DNA of 64,000 nucleotides from Puccinia triticina (Eukaryota > Basidiomycota > Pucciniomycetes > Pucciniales > Pucciniaceae), in the NCBI RefSeq assembly GCF_026914185.1, contig NC_070569.1:2046001-2110000 (forward strand). Direction: 5' to 3'. The notes under the pieces were generated by a model. The model had not been told where the DNA came from and ran no database searches. It saw nothing but the letters and a program-made list of their open reading frames with translations. This document shows positions 55,183-64,000 of this stretch, piece by piece; position 1 is the stretch's first letter, and the number at the start of each line of letters is the position of its first letter. The position numbers were made by a program, and so were the translations under genes.

Positions 55183-56798
55183 ATGTCCAAACATCAGAGC
55201 AATCGCTTCCAACCAGCCGCCAGGGCCTCATCCGGAGAGCAAGCGTCTCATGCGGACCCTCACCCCCCTGCCAGTCCCGCCAGCAGTGATCTGACAGTTT
55301 TATCTGAAAAATGTCCGTCACCCAGGACAGCAATGACGCACTTGTCAGATATTATGGAGAGCGGAGTCACGTCAAACCATCGGTCCTCGTTGACTGCCGC
55401 TGGGAAGCGAAAGGCCGAGAGTTGTTTGCCCATCATTTTTCATTCCAAATCACTCGCCATAACTAACTCGCGCTGAAATCCTTTAGCTGCAACACATTCC
55501 CAACCCCCCCAAAAAGTGCCCAGGCTGAGTCAAAATCGTAAGTGATTAGTACACTAGAAATCAAACAATTATAGCTAAAGTATCAAATTTTTGAATCAGG
55601 TGATCAACTCACGGACGTCGCTGAGGGATCGAATGCCCGTCGGTCCACCTCCACTGCCGCTGGGAAGCGAAAGGCCGAGAATTGTGCGCTACTCATTTGT
55701 TAATCTTAAATCAGTGCCATAACTAACTCGAAGTGCAATTCTTAAGGCGTAATATTTTCCCAACCCCCCCCCAAAAGTGCCCAGGCTGCGTCAAAACCGT
55801 AAGTTTTTTGTATTACTCTAACATCCAACACTTGCAATTAACGTATCACCCATTTTCAATCAGATGCTCGGGTCACGAACGTTGCTGAGCAATTGGATGA
55901 GAGACTCGACGCTTGGGAAAAGCAACTTCTTGCTCTGCGCGCGCACATCGTTAATCAGCAATTTCCGACGTCTAACGCCAGAGGCTTCACGCCGCATGGA
56001 GGAACGAGTGAACCAATATCTTCAGTTAGTACTAATGCACATATTACGGATGAAAAATCACATGATACAGTACTAAATATCATGGACAAAAGAATATGTG
56101 ATACGGTTGTTTGCTCCTCACCAATTTATCTCATTTCCCCCACCGGTCTCCCCCAAGGCTGCGATGCTTGGGATAAGGATCTAATTGCTTTGAGTCCTGA
56201 CGACTACTTGGCCGGCGAGTCCTGGGAAGATCCACATTCAATCACATCTTCAAATGGGGAAAATCGGACCACTGATCTCACAAATAATCGTTTAGCTCTC
56301 TTAGGTGTGTGTGATTTTTTCCTTTCTCACTTTGTGTTTTGTTTGATAAAATGCTTACATTTTTTTAAAAGATTTGTACAATCCGTTGTCTGTGTATAAC
56401 AGTCCCTATCACAATCCAATGAAGCAGGATTTACCTGAGTCAAACAAAGAAAGTGAGTTTCTCTCTTGTTCCAGATCAAAGCTTTCTGCACGGGATGCAA
56501 CCACTCACAGAATTATCCGTTCTGGTAAACCACAGGACTTTTACTGCTTGTTGGCCCTCAGACGGAACCGGTGGCCCAAACTGCGCCAGAAAGCGCAGAG
56601 CGCGAATCAACACCAGAAATCTCCCCACAGCTTCACCACCCCCAGCAAGAGTCATCTTTTCTTGCGAGATTGGTGCATGAGAGGTTAATTCCACAGGCGG
56701 ATTGTCTTTTGCTTCCTCCATCAACGGGCAAAGATCTACCACCATTAAGACCGCAATCTCCCATCTCAGATCCCATTGAGCACCGCTATCAACGATGA
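55183..56798 (+). CDS. Hypothetical multi-exon protein with duplicated exons
   Basis: Likely exons: 55183-55423, 55487-55537, 55600-55683, 55747-55798, 55864-56304, 56372-56452, 56475-56524 and 56562-56798. Introns are 62-67 bp, except one of 22 and one of 37 bp, which are doubtful. The product is Ser/Pro-rich with a coiled-coil segment (AEQLDERLDAWEKQLLALRA) and a TAAGKRKAE nuclear-signal-like motif that occurs twice. Exons 3-4 and introns repeat exons 1-2 with a period of about 260-270 bp. The fourth exon has one extra base in its C/A run (C9A4 against C7A5), which puts the fifth exon out of frame, so this copy may be skipped or the gene may be broken. No known family. Confidence 0.5.
55393..55863 (+). 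repeat. Tandem duplication of exon, intron and exon
   Basis: ACTGCCGCTGGGAAGCGAAA begins at 55393 and again at 55663. The units continue with matching donor, branch site (AACTAACTCG), acceptor, a CCCAACCCCC exon, a second donor (55538 and 55799) and acceptor (55599 and 55863). The sequence after both acceptors is also alike (TCACGGACG and TCACGAACG). Confidence 0.85.
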
Positions 56799-57652
56799 CG
56801 TTGCCAAGTCTTCGACTGAATTGACGATTTAAGTAGGTGCTTTGTGTCTGTCTTTCGGCAATAGGTTTCAACACTTGCTGATCAGAATATGAGCATTAGA
56901 GCCCCCCCGATCCAGATCAACCTACCACCATCGTCTCCCCCCAGGAGCTTCTGCTTCACAGCTCTCAACACGAAGTAGACTGCGATCTCGTAGACTAGGA
57001 GTTTTCCATCTGTATCAGCCTTATGATCTATGACCTCTCTCGTGAATCAAAACCATTTTATATTTGTATATACGCATGGTGGCGTGGCGTAGAGTTTTTT
57101 TGATGCCAACTTTTCACTTTTAGCCTTATGTACATATTTATGTAATTATGTTGTCAGGAAAAAAAAGCCACTTGAAAAGACCAAGAAAAAGCCACTAATT
57201 CGAAAGACCATCGTCACAACATTTGGATGTACATAGCTTTATTATCCGGGGAAAATGTACATAGTCTAGGCGTGAGACATGTAAATGTACATTTACATGT
57301 ATGGTATTGTGCTACGGCTAAATCTAGCTCACAGGCACTTTTTACCCCGGTGGAAAAGCGCAAGCGCAGCGCAAACAGCCGCGCTTTTGCTGCAACATAG
57401 CGCAGCGCACGCAAATTGACTGGTGAGGTCGATATTTTGAGATCTTGGTGTTTTGAAAAATTCCCTCTTGAGCCAATTTTCATTGTTTTCCCTCAAAAAT
57501 CGGATGAGGACCTCCGCAGGCTCCTGAACTACGCCCTACACAAGTTTAGATCTTTGTGAAGTGTGATGCAAGGGAGTTGGAGCCCACGAAAAGTCCGCAC
57601 TCAACCGTGTTGCGTTTACATCACCACAAGATACAAGTCCCTCCTTCGGAGG
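56799..57652. other. Intergenic; no gene seen
   Basis: Contains a perfect 24-bp palindrome at 57277-57300 (ACATGTAAATGT and its complement) and repeated GTACAT motifs around it. No frame, RNA gene or element end that I can support. Confidence 0.4.
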
Positions 57653-57665
57653 GTCACTCGCGCGA

Positions 57666-58595
57666 GTGACTCCCCCGCAGAAGGCGGCGCTTGTGTTAAG
57701 TTTGCATTGCCACCATCAACCGCTGGCCCACGCACTCCGACGAGCGGTTGATGGTGGCAATACATATTTACCACTACCACCGCCGACCGCCGGGCCACAC
57801 TCACTCAAGTCGCCCAAACCAAGCATCAACAGCAGCTCAAGCAACATCTGGTACGTAATTTTATCTACTGTCTATTTGTTCCGTACTAGTCAATATTTAC
57901 AATGTACATCTTCCTTTCACAATCAGATCCCTGCAGGACTCGATGTACGACTTTGCTTTCAGCTCGGCAAACATATCACCACAATTCAATGTCGGTAATT
58001 CCAGAGTCCGACCGTCCCGTATGTATTGACAACCGCGGCTTCTTCGACTGGTGCAAGCTGTGTCGACGTATCATCATCCAATTGGCTTCTGTGGGTATTG
58101 TTCCATCATCCTTTATGACTTAAGTACTACTAGCATCAGACTCAAAGAAAAATTCCCTGCAGGCAATTTGTCTTTGGCTTCTCAGCGTCGTTCTAATCGT
58201 TTCCCATCCACCCGTTCGCATTTGCAGAGTCCTCCCCTTGAATAAAATACTCTATTGTAGATGTACGTATTTTTTCCTCCTACGTAAGTAAGTCTGTTTC
58301 CCTTTGAAAATTGATCCACAATTATTTTCCACCACAGCTTGGCAAACAGATCACCGCTGGCGGCCGTAGCTCCGAAGTCCAACTGTGCCCTTACAAGGCA
58401 AACGTTCTGAAGTATGTATTGTCATCCGATTGGCTTCTCCGGAATGTCGTCGCCCTCAATTATGACGTAAGTTTCCAACAATAAATTCCCTCAAGGCCAG
58501 CCATGTACTTTCGCTTTTCAGTTGCCTCGCTTTTGCAGATCCTCCCTTTGAACAGAATCCCTTCCCCAGCCGGTCGCAATAGTATCATTGATTGA
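57666..58595 (+). CDS. Hypothetical spliced gene with repeated exons
   Basis: A typical exon is 58338-58466, which follows an acceptor (CCACCACAG) and precedes GTAAGT. It encodes 43 residues starting LGKQITAGGRSSEVQ and ending LLRNVVALNYD. A final exon 58539-58595 (ILPLNRIPSPAGRNSIID) ends in TGA. A diverged version of the first exon lies at 57929-58087 (LGKHITT), after an intron with GTACGT at 57851. The start and the N-terminal exons are uncertain (an ATG-like start near 57666). No domain recognised. Duplicated exon copies downstream (58666-58915) are not clearly part of it. Confidence 0.35.
57706..57761. other. Hairpin with 19-bp perfect arms
   Basis: ATTGCCACCATCAACCGCT (57706-57724) pairs exactly with 57743-57761 around an 18-base loop. 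A shorter 18-bp palindrome (GTCACTCGC and complement) lies at 57653-57670. It may be a small MITE-like remnant or a structured 5' region of the next gene. Confidence 0.85.
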
Positions 58596-58915
58596 TTTTT
58601 TCCCCCATCCGTTTCCCTTTGAAAACTGGTTCCACCCGACTGATTCCTCATACCGCGGGCTGAATGTATGTATCGTCATCCGATTGGCTTCTCCGGAATG
58701 TTGTCGCCCTCAATTTTGACATAAGTTTCCAACAATAAATTCCCTCAAGGCCAGCCATGTACTTGCTTTTCAGTTGCCTCGCTTTTGCAGATCCTCCCTT
58801 TGAACAGAATCCCTTCCCCAGCCGGTCGCAATAGTATCATTGATTGATTTTTTCCCCCATCTGTTTCCCTTTGAAAACTGGTTCCACCCGACTGATTCCT
58901 CATACCGCGGGCTGA
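58413..58915 (+). repeat. Tandem duplication, period 253 bp
   Basis: 58413-58663 and 58666-58915 are nearly identical copies of exon end, intron and final exon. An older third copy, diverged, spans about 58064-58400. In the second copy the splice donor GT of the first has become AT (58721), a CpG transition (ACG to ACA). Confidence 0.92.
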
Positions 58916-59020
58916 TACTATTTACTGTTTTCTTCGACCTTTTGTCTCTCTGGTGCAGTTGCAATTTGTCCTTCCTTGGCCGCACCCCTTGTTCATGTAA
59001 CCCAAGTAGTCGAGAAATAT

Positions 59021-59170
59021 TCCCACCCATCGCCCTCTTCGCTGCTACATTAACCGTCTGAATTTTTGCAACTGACTTCGAGTCCTCCCACCCATCGCCC
59101 TCTTTGCTGCTACATTAACGGTCTGAATTTTCGCAACTGACTTCGAGTCCTCCCACCCATCACCCCCTAC
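59021..59170 (+). repeat. Direct repeat, period 65 bp
   Basis: TCCCACCCATCGCCCTCTT starts at 59021 and 59086 and, incompletely (CACCCCCTACG), at 59151. The first two units are nearly identical; differences include a single C/G change in TTAACCGTC and TTAACGGTC. Confidence 0.9.
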
Positions 59171-59296
59171 GCTCTCCAGAAAATTAGGCCTTTCCTGCCA
59201 CTTATATTACTTCCAGCTAATCACAACACACCTGAACTACTCCAGCTCCTCCGGTCACTCACTGCAAATATCCTCCACAATCGAATTACATTTCTA

Positions 59297-60671
59297 ATGA
59301 ACCTCAACCGTGAGGTACCACTGCCAGGGGCTTGGATTCATTCGAATAAGCCTATCCTCCTGATTTTGGGTATGTCCGCGACACTGCTGATACATCCATT
59401 GTTCACAAATGATTAGATACTCACTCCTTGGATCGTGGAATGTCAAGTCTGGCAGACACTCCAACTGAGCCGAGTAAGTCCAAAGTATATTTAACTTCCA
59501 AACCGTTACGTTCACATTACTGATTGCGCATCTCTTCATTACTCGTGTCCCGGCGTCTTTTCCTTGCCAATTCACTGGACAAGCTATCCAGACTCGTCTC
59601 CAGGACAATCCCCGGGCGATTGTGCTGTTGAAACTTTCGCAAGAATTAAATTCGAACCAGTTTTCCGGGGTCACTAGTACGATTTTCAAGTACTCCGATG
59701 CTTTGGGGGGCTTCAACCCATACGAAAGACAGTTGTTTCTTTTGGGTCCCCAAATCGGTCCAAGCACCTATGAAGACACGCTCTTCCGACTCAAATCGCT
59801 GGAGCAAACCTTAGTTCAAGATTTTATCTCGCGCATGGGGCCAACTAGCTTGTTAGACGCTCAAGATTTTCAAACCCGAGTCAACCAAATCATCACCACC
59901 AACACAGAATATCAGAGACTTCAATCCGATCTCTTGACAATGCGCACACTGAGGTCACGAGGCCAAGCCATTTTACGAGTTACACAAACCCCCGCGGGGA
60001 GCGCACTCTGCTATCCAATCGATGTCAAGGAAGCTCATCAATCGCTTTCAATTCCGGTGACGCAGCTCGGCTCAATTCCTGCCAACGGGCAAGCTTTGTC
60101 CGATTTATCCAGTGACTTTTCTGATTTATCCAGTCACTCCACCGAACGTCCAGCTGTTAGGGAAGGCTCCCTCATGATTGATGCCACCCTTGATGGCTCC
60201 GAAGCGCAATATGTCAATGCTACAGCCAATGAAACCCAGCCTTCCCATCATTCGCCTTTGGCAACGGATTTTGGCCTGCAAGTTCCACCTCCCGTTCCTT
60301 CGTCGCCCCTTTGGACACCTACCTCGCCTCTTTGGCCTCCATTTAACATGTCTCTGCCTGATTCTGTGCACTCCACACCATCCCCACCTTCAAGACCAGT
60401 CAATCCTGCAAGCCCAGCCCAACCCGACGCTTCTCCTTTGGATACAAACGTTGACCGAACCTTGGACAATGCAAATTTGCGCGCCCCCGCGATCACTGAA
60501 TTTCCCCCCTCCATCCGTTTTGGTCAATCCGCCAGCGCCCCCCCTGCAGCGCAATCTTCCCCAGCCTCATCACTCATATCTGATATCATCACTTCAGTCC
60601 TGGCTGGTCAACCGAAAAGAAGAGCGTCTGACGGCTCGGAACACCCTCTTCATAAACGAATCAAACACTGA
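59297..60671 (+). CDS. Hypothetical protein, about 405 residues, three exons
   Basis: Exons 59297-59369, 59417-59473 and 59584-60671 join in phase 1 at both junctions (donors GTATGT and GTAAGT, acceptors GATTAG and GGACAAG). The ATG at 59297 opens the first exon, MNLNREVPLPGAW. The protein has a helical first half (residues 45-170, with a TLFRLKSLEQTLVQDFISRM segment), an acidic-Ser stretch (LSDLSSDFSDLSSHS), a long Pro/Ser-rich part and a basic end (PKRRASDGSEHPLHKRIKH) that looks like a nuclear signal. No family recognised. The alternative is that translation starts inside the last exon; but there is no ATG near its start, which favours the spliced model. Confidence 0.6.
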
Positions 60672-61173
60672 TCTTTTTTTCCAACCCTCTCCTTTCATTA
60701 GTGCGATGTAAATTCTTACTATTCAGATTCTCTCTCTGTGCAAAGTGTACATACAATTTCCTTTAGACACCGGAGCTCTCTATCTATTTCTCTTGCGGAG
60801 AAAAAAAAAACATGAAAAAAATATCTCTTTGTTTTGCTTCTGTTCATAGTGTACATATGTCTAGATGGATCTTTTGTACTGTAGCGCTTGCGTCCCTACA
60901 AAAGATGATGCGAAAGAAATTGAATTTCTGGCCTTTTCAAAACTCTATGTTCGATTACACACGGAGAAAGAGTGAGGTGAAACAGCCAAGCGGTTAGATT
61001 ACACACGGAGAAAGAGTGAGGTGAAACAGCTAAGCGCTTCTTGTCCAGCAAGCCCTGGCCCGGCGGGCTTGTCCCCCGGCTGACACGAGGGGATTATGTA
61101 AGTACATATGCAGGTTAGGAGGCCCCGCCTTGCGAGGGGCCGCGTGTGCGGGTCAGCCCCGGAGCCAGACTTG
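60672..61173. other. Intergenic
   Basis: Downstream spacer with a 44-bp direct repeat at 60953-61040. No gene is supportable. Confidence 0.4.
60953..61040. repeat. Direct repeat, period 44 bp
   Basis: GATTACACACGGAGAAAGAG begins at 60953 and 60997. Copies differ at two positions near the end (CCAAGCGG and CTAAGCGC). Confidence 0.9.
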
Positions 61174-61781
61174 TGTTGATATTGAGGTAGCCGCCTCCGC
61201 AACCTCCACTAGAATCGATTCCCATCATACAACCCTCGGCACGTTTCAAGATTTTGTGAGTCCCATTGATCGGTTAATCATGAGCAATGATTATTTAATG
61301 ACTTCTTTTTGTGGACATAGTTTACTTTGAACGCACCAGCCCGCAAAGCTCAGCGGTCTTGCTGTTGCCGCCAACATCTTCCCCAACAGCGCTCCCTTGT
61401 GCAACTTACAACATGCATCCTCAGGTGCAGACAATGGCAGAACATCTCCACACAATACGGTGCGTATCATATTTCCCTTTTTTCAAGATCAACCTGTGCA
61501 TAAAAAGAGAAACCGACATCAAAAATAGGTACCTCCTGCTCACTGTTTCTTCTACTTGTTGCTTTTTGGCCAGGTTGCCAGACTTTTTTTCCTGTGGATT
61601 TTTACTTGGTCAACAGCGTTCAAGTCTATTAGCATCTAGATTATATTCATCTTCCTTTGTGCAACTACACGCAGGTAAGCTGCTTCCACTGTTTGTTCCG
61701 CTAGTCATCTCTCCGACTGATGTCACACCTAAAAACTTCTTTTCAGCTCCTGCGCTTCGCGCAGGAGCAGATGAAGATCCG

Positions 61782-61816
<35 letters not shown>

Positions 61817-61885
61817 TCACATTTATTACTATTGTTAGTCTACTTCAAACAGATAATCTTCGTCTATCTTTGACCAACAATCCTG
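61174..61885 (+). other. Possible 5' exons; hairpin and poly(A) run
   Basis: Phase-compatible exons can be read at about 61174-61254 (donor GTGAGT) and 61320-61461 (acceptor GGACATAG, donor GTGCGT), with Ser/Thr- and Cys/Gln-rich products. They could belong to the gene that follows, but the links to 61886 are not resolved. A 9-bp stem hairpin with a three-base loop lies at 61747-61767, and a run of 30 A at 61785-61814. Confidence 0.3.
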
Positions 61886-64000
61886 ATGCTGCCCCGGAGG
61901 CCGTTTATAACCCGCAAGGACCGTGCCGCACTCCAGCAAAAACTCCAGCAAAAGCAAGGTGCCACTCTTCATTCTTGGCGTGTGAACCCCGGCCCAGGGC
62001 GTCTCAAGGCTCCGGCGCCCCAGATCAACCATTTTGGGAAACGATCGCATGGCCATGTCACATCTGCAAAAATGTTCCCATGTGAGTTCTTTGTTCGGCT
62101 TAATGTGAATATCAAGCAAATGCTAATTTATATTCTCCAACAGCTGTCGGAACATTGACGGTTCCAGAAATCAAGCAGATTCTACGAGAAAACCATGTCA
62201 AATTCCATTCCAAAGACCTCCGCCCGACCTTAATCAACCATTACAAGACTATGGTTAATCAATTGACCGGTTTGCATCCCAAGCGTCCCCGTATTCTTGC
62301 CGGTTCTCCTAATCTTCAACCCACTAACCGTCAAAGTCCAACAGGAGCTTTGGAGCGGACCCCCGACATTGATTGCTCTGAAAACCCTTCACACAACAAG
62401 GACGATCCCAAGATCTCAGACAATGCTCATACTCAAGATCCACCTCCCTCAGATCCCTTAGAATCCGAAAGTGAAGACTTGCGTCGATCTAATTCTCCAA
62501 TACTCACCAGACGCTCACAGCAATCCAAACCTCGCGTCCACAACCGTCACATCTTATCAGACTCTGATGACCTCGAATCACAGATAGACGCAAACTTGTT
62601 GGGTGATGAATCAGCCAGTAGCTCCGAAGAGTCGTCATCTGAAGAGGAAGATGAATGGATTCCTCATTCATATGAAGAGAACAGCGACGAGGAAATCGAA
62701 AACAACGACACGGCCATCACCAATAACAACACGGACATGGATATCGGAAACGACAACATAGCAAATACGAATGACAGGCCCATTCCAGAGTCTCTTTCAA
62801 CAGAATTCATACGATCTGAGGTTGCTGCGCGAGGGTTCCCTTGTCAAAACCTTGATCGGACACAGCTGATTTCAATATATAGCGTGATCGATGACAGGCC
62901 ACCTATAACCCGAAGCGGTCAAACCTACCGCAATCCAACCCCCGACATCCCCTCCAGTGACCCACTGCAGGCGCCTGACCACAACTCCTCCGATGAATCC
63001 CCCGACACCAACAATTATCACGGACACGCTTCAAACTGTCAGGCCATGCACGCCCGTACTGCGGCAGATATTGAGATTTTAAAGAAGGATCAGCAGCGAA
63101 CCCTTGTACAAATAGACGAAATCTTAGAAATCATCCGGAAACAGCGCCAGGAATCACAAACACAATTGAGCTCTCCATCTTCTGAAACCTCTTCAAATGT
63201 TCAACGAAGCAATTTCCGAAAGCTCTTAAGACAACATATTGCAATTCTTCTTGGATGGACCAAAAAGAAAAAGGCATATCCAACGCCAGCCACCAAGGGT
63301 CAGCGGAGTCAATGGGGCCGTCCTCTAGCACCAACGACAAGCAACCCTAGTTTACTCTTCCCTCACGAGGCCGCTACTCCACAGCAAGTCCAGATCCTCC
63401 AGGAAATGATGCAACAAGCTGGTGTTACCCGATTTGCCCCCAACTTCGCGTTTGCACCAACAGCCCCCGAAAACCAGTTCCTTTGGGATCTGGCCGTGGA
63501 TATGTTCACAGAACTTGCAGATTGTGGCGAATACTATGTCCCTCCTGAACTCAAGCGCCGGTCTCTGATCATGAGCGAGGTACGGAAATACATCCGAGAA
63601 TGCCTTGGCCGCAGGTCTGTATCACTCTCTTTCAATGATTTTGCTTCTCGTGATGGATTAACTGAACCTAGACATTATTCTAGGTACAAAAATGTGCAAA
63701 GCTTGCCCGAAGAGAAGATAAAGACTCAGGTAAACAGCGCTAAGCGCAAATCTTGTCGACAACATGTAAGTACATTTTGCACTATTTCGCAACTCACTTC
63801 TGTTCATAGCTAATCCTTCGGTATTTGGTTTCGTTTTTCAGCTGATTGAACATCGTCTGACGGTGGCGGCTAAATTAGGAGGCTTAGAGCCCCTATACTC
63901 TGCAATTAAGGCTGCATGCAGTGATGACGAAACCGATGACGAGCAGTCACCTCCACGCAATACTAAGAAGAAAGGTCCAAAACACTGCAAGATTTTGCAG
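61886..64000 (+). CDS. SAP/HeH-like domain protein, cut by the window end
   Basis: Exons 61886-62081, 62144-63765 and 63842-64000+ join in frame (introns 62 and 76 bp; donors GTGAGT and GTAAGT; CTAAT branch sites). At least 659 residues are present. Residues 72-105 (VPEIKQILRENHVKF, then a SKDLRPTLINHY helix) look like a HeH/SAP helix-turn-helix that binds DNA in other proteins, and a second such motif lies at about 283-313 (FIRSEVAARGFP). Between them is a Ser/Glu-rich acidic region. The C-terminal part has a conserved-looking block (DLAVDMFTELADCG, then RKYIRECLG) and a Lys-rich end. A chromatin or nuclear role is a guess. The start at 61886 is the first ATG after a TGA in that frame, and exons further upstream are possible. 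Confidence 0.6.

Noticed and set aside
61747..61814. SINE or processed RNA gene (hairpin followed by 30 A)
   Set aside because: No A/B boxes or target duplications are visible, and the hairpin could be part of an exon. The poly(A) could be simple slippage.

Overview
The window looks like repeat-rich DNA from a basidiomycete, most probably a rust fungus (Pucciniales). The grounds are short introns (about 60-110 bp) with GT..AG ends and CTAAC/CTAAT-type branch sites, serine/proline-rich lineage-specific proteins, and dense nested Ty1/copia and Ty3/gypsy retroelements. Differences between repeat copies fall largely at CpG sites. I cannot fix the species. I see no rRNA, tRNA or CRISPR.

Layout. 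1-7 kb: decayed coding-like sequence, an array of about fifteen hairpin repeats (2.07-2.76 kb), a dead copia pol (3.2-4.6 kb) and repeat debris. 7.04-17.52 kb: an old minus-strand copia element (B) whose 3' LTR was split by a younger complete minus-strand copia element (A, 7290-12785). Both have perfect 5-bp target duplications. 17.5-28.8 kb: gene-poor, with a TIR element carrying a 28-bp hairpin minisatellite (22.57-23.06 kb) and a 21-bp hairpin array (28.29-28.41 kb). 28.86-38.82 kb: a foldback-like element (FB1) with arms made of a ~170-bp satellite in opposite orientations. Its right arm is split by an apparently intact copia element (C, 31604-37675) with identical 143-bp LTRs, a GAAAC duplication and a 1626-residue gag-pol. 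38.83-43.7 kb: a truncated relative (D), cut by a minus-strand LTR that is probably gypsy (E).

44.8-49.2 kb: exons of a lineage-specific gene. One of its introns holds a second foldback element (FB2, 3.0 kb), which itself contains a solo LTR; the reading frame also has an internal TGA. 50.0-51.0 kb: a minus-strand gypsy integrase relic. From about 51.5 kb the character changes to gene-bearing DNA: small multi-exon genes without recognised function (51.6-52.5, 55.2-56.8, 57.7-58.6, 59.3-60.7 and 61.9-64.0+ kb), several with tandemly duplicated exons, plus decayed members of lineage-expanded families.

The retroelements share one life cycle: a Gag particle, an aspartic protease, an integrase and an RT/RNase H. 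Elements C and D carry a primer site matching the anticodon region of initiator tRNA-Met (half-tRNA priming, as in Drosophila copia). Element B has an analogous site that looks like half of tRNA-Lys. The most unusual features are the foldback elements with satellite arms and the recurring combination of terminal inverted repeats with a core of tandem hairpins.
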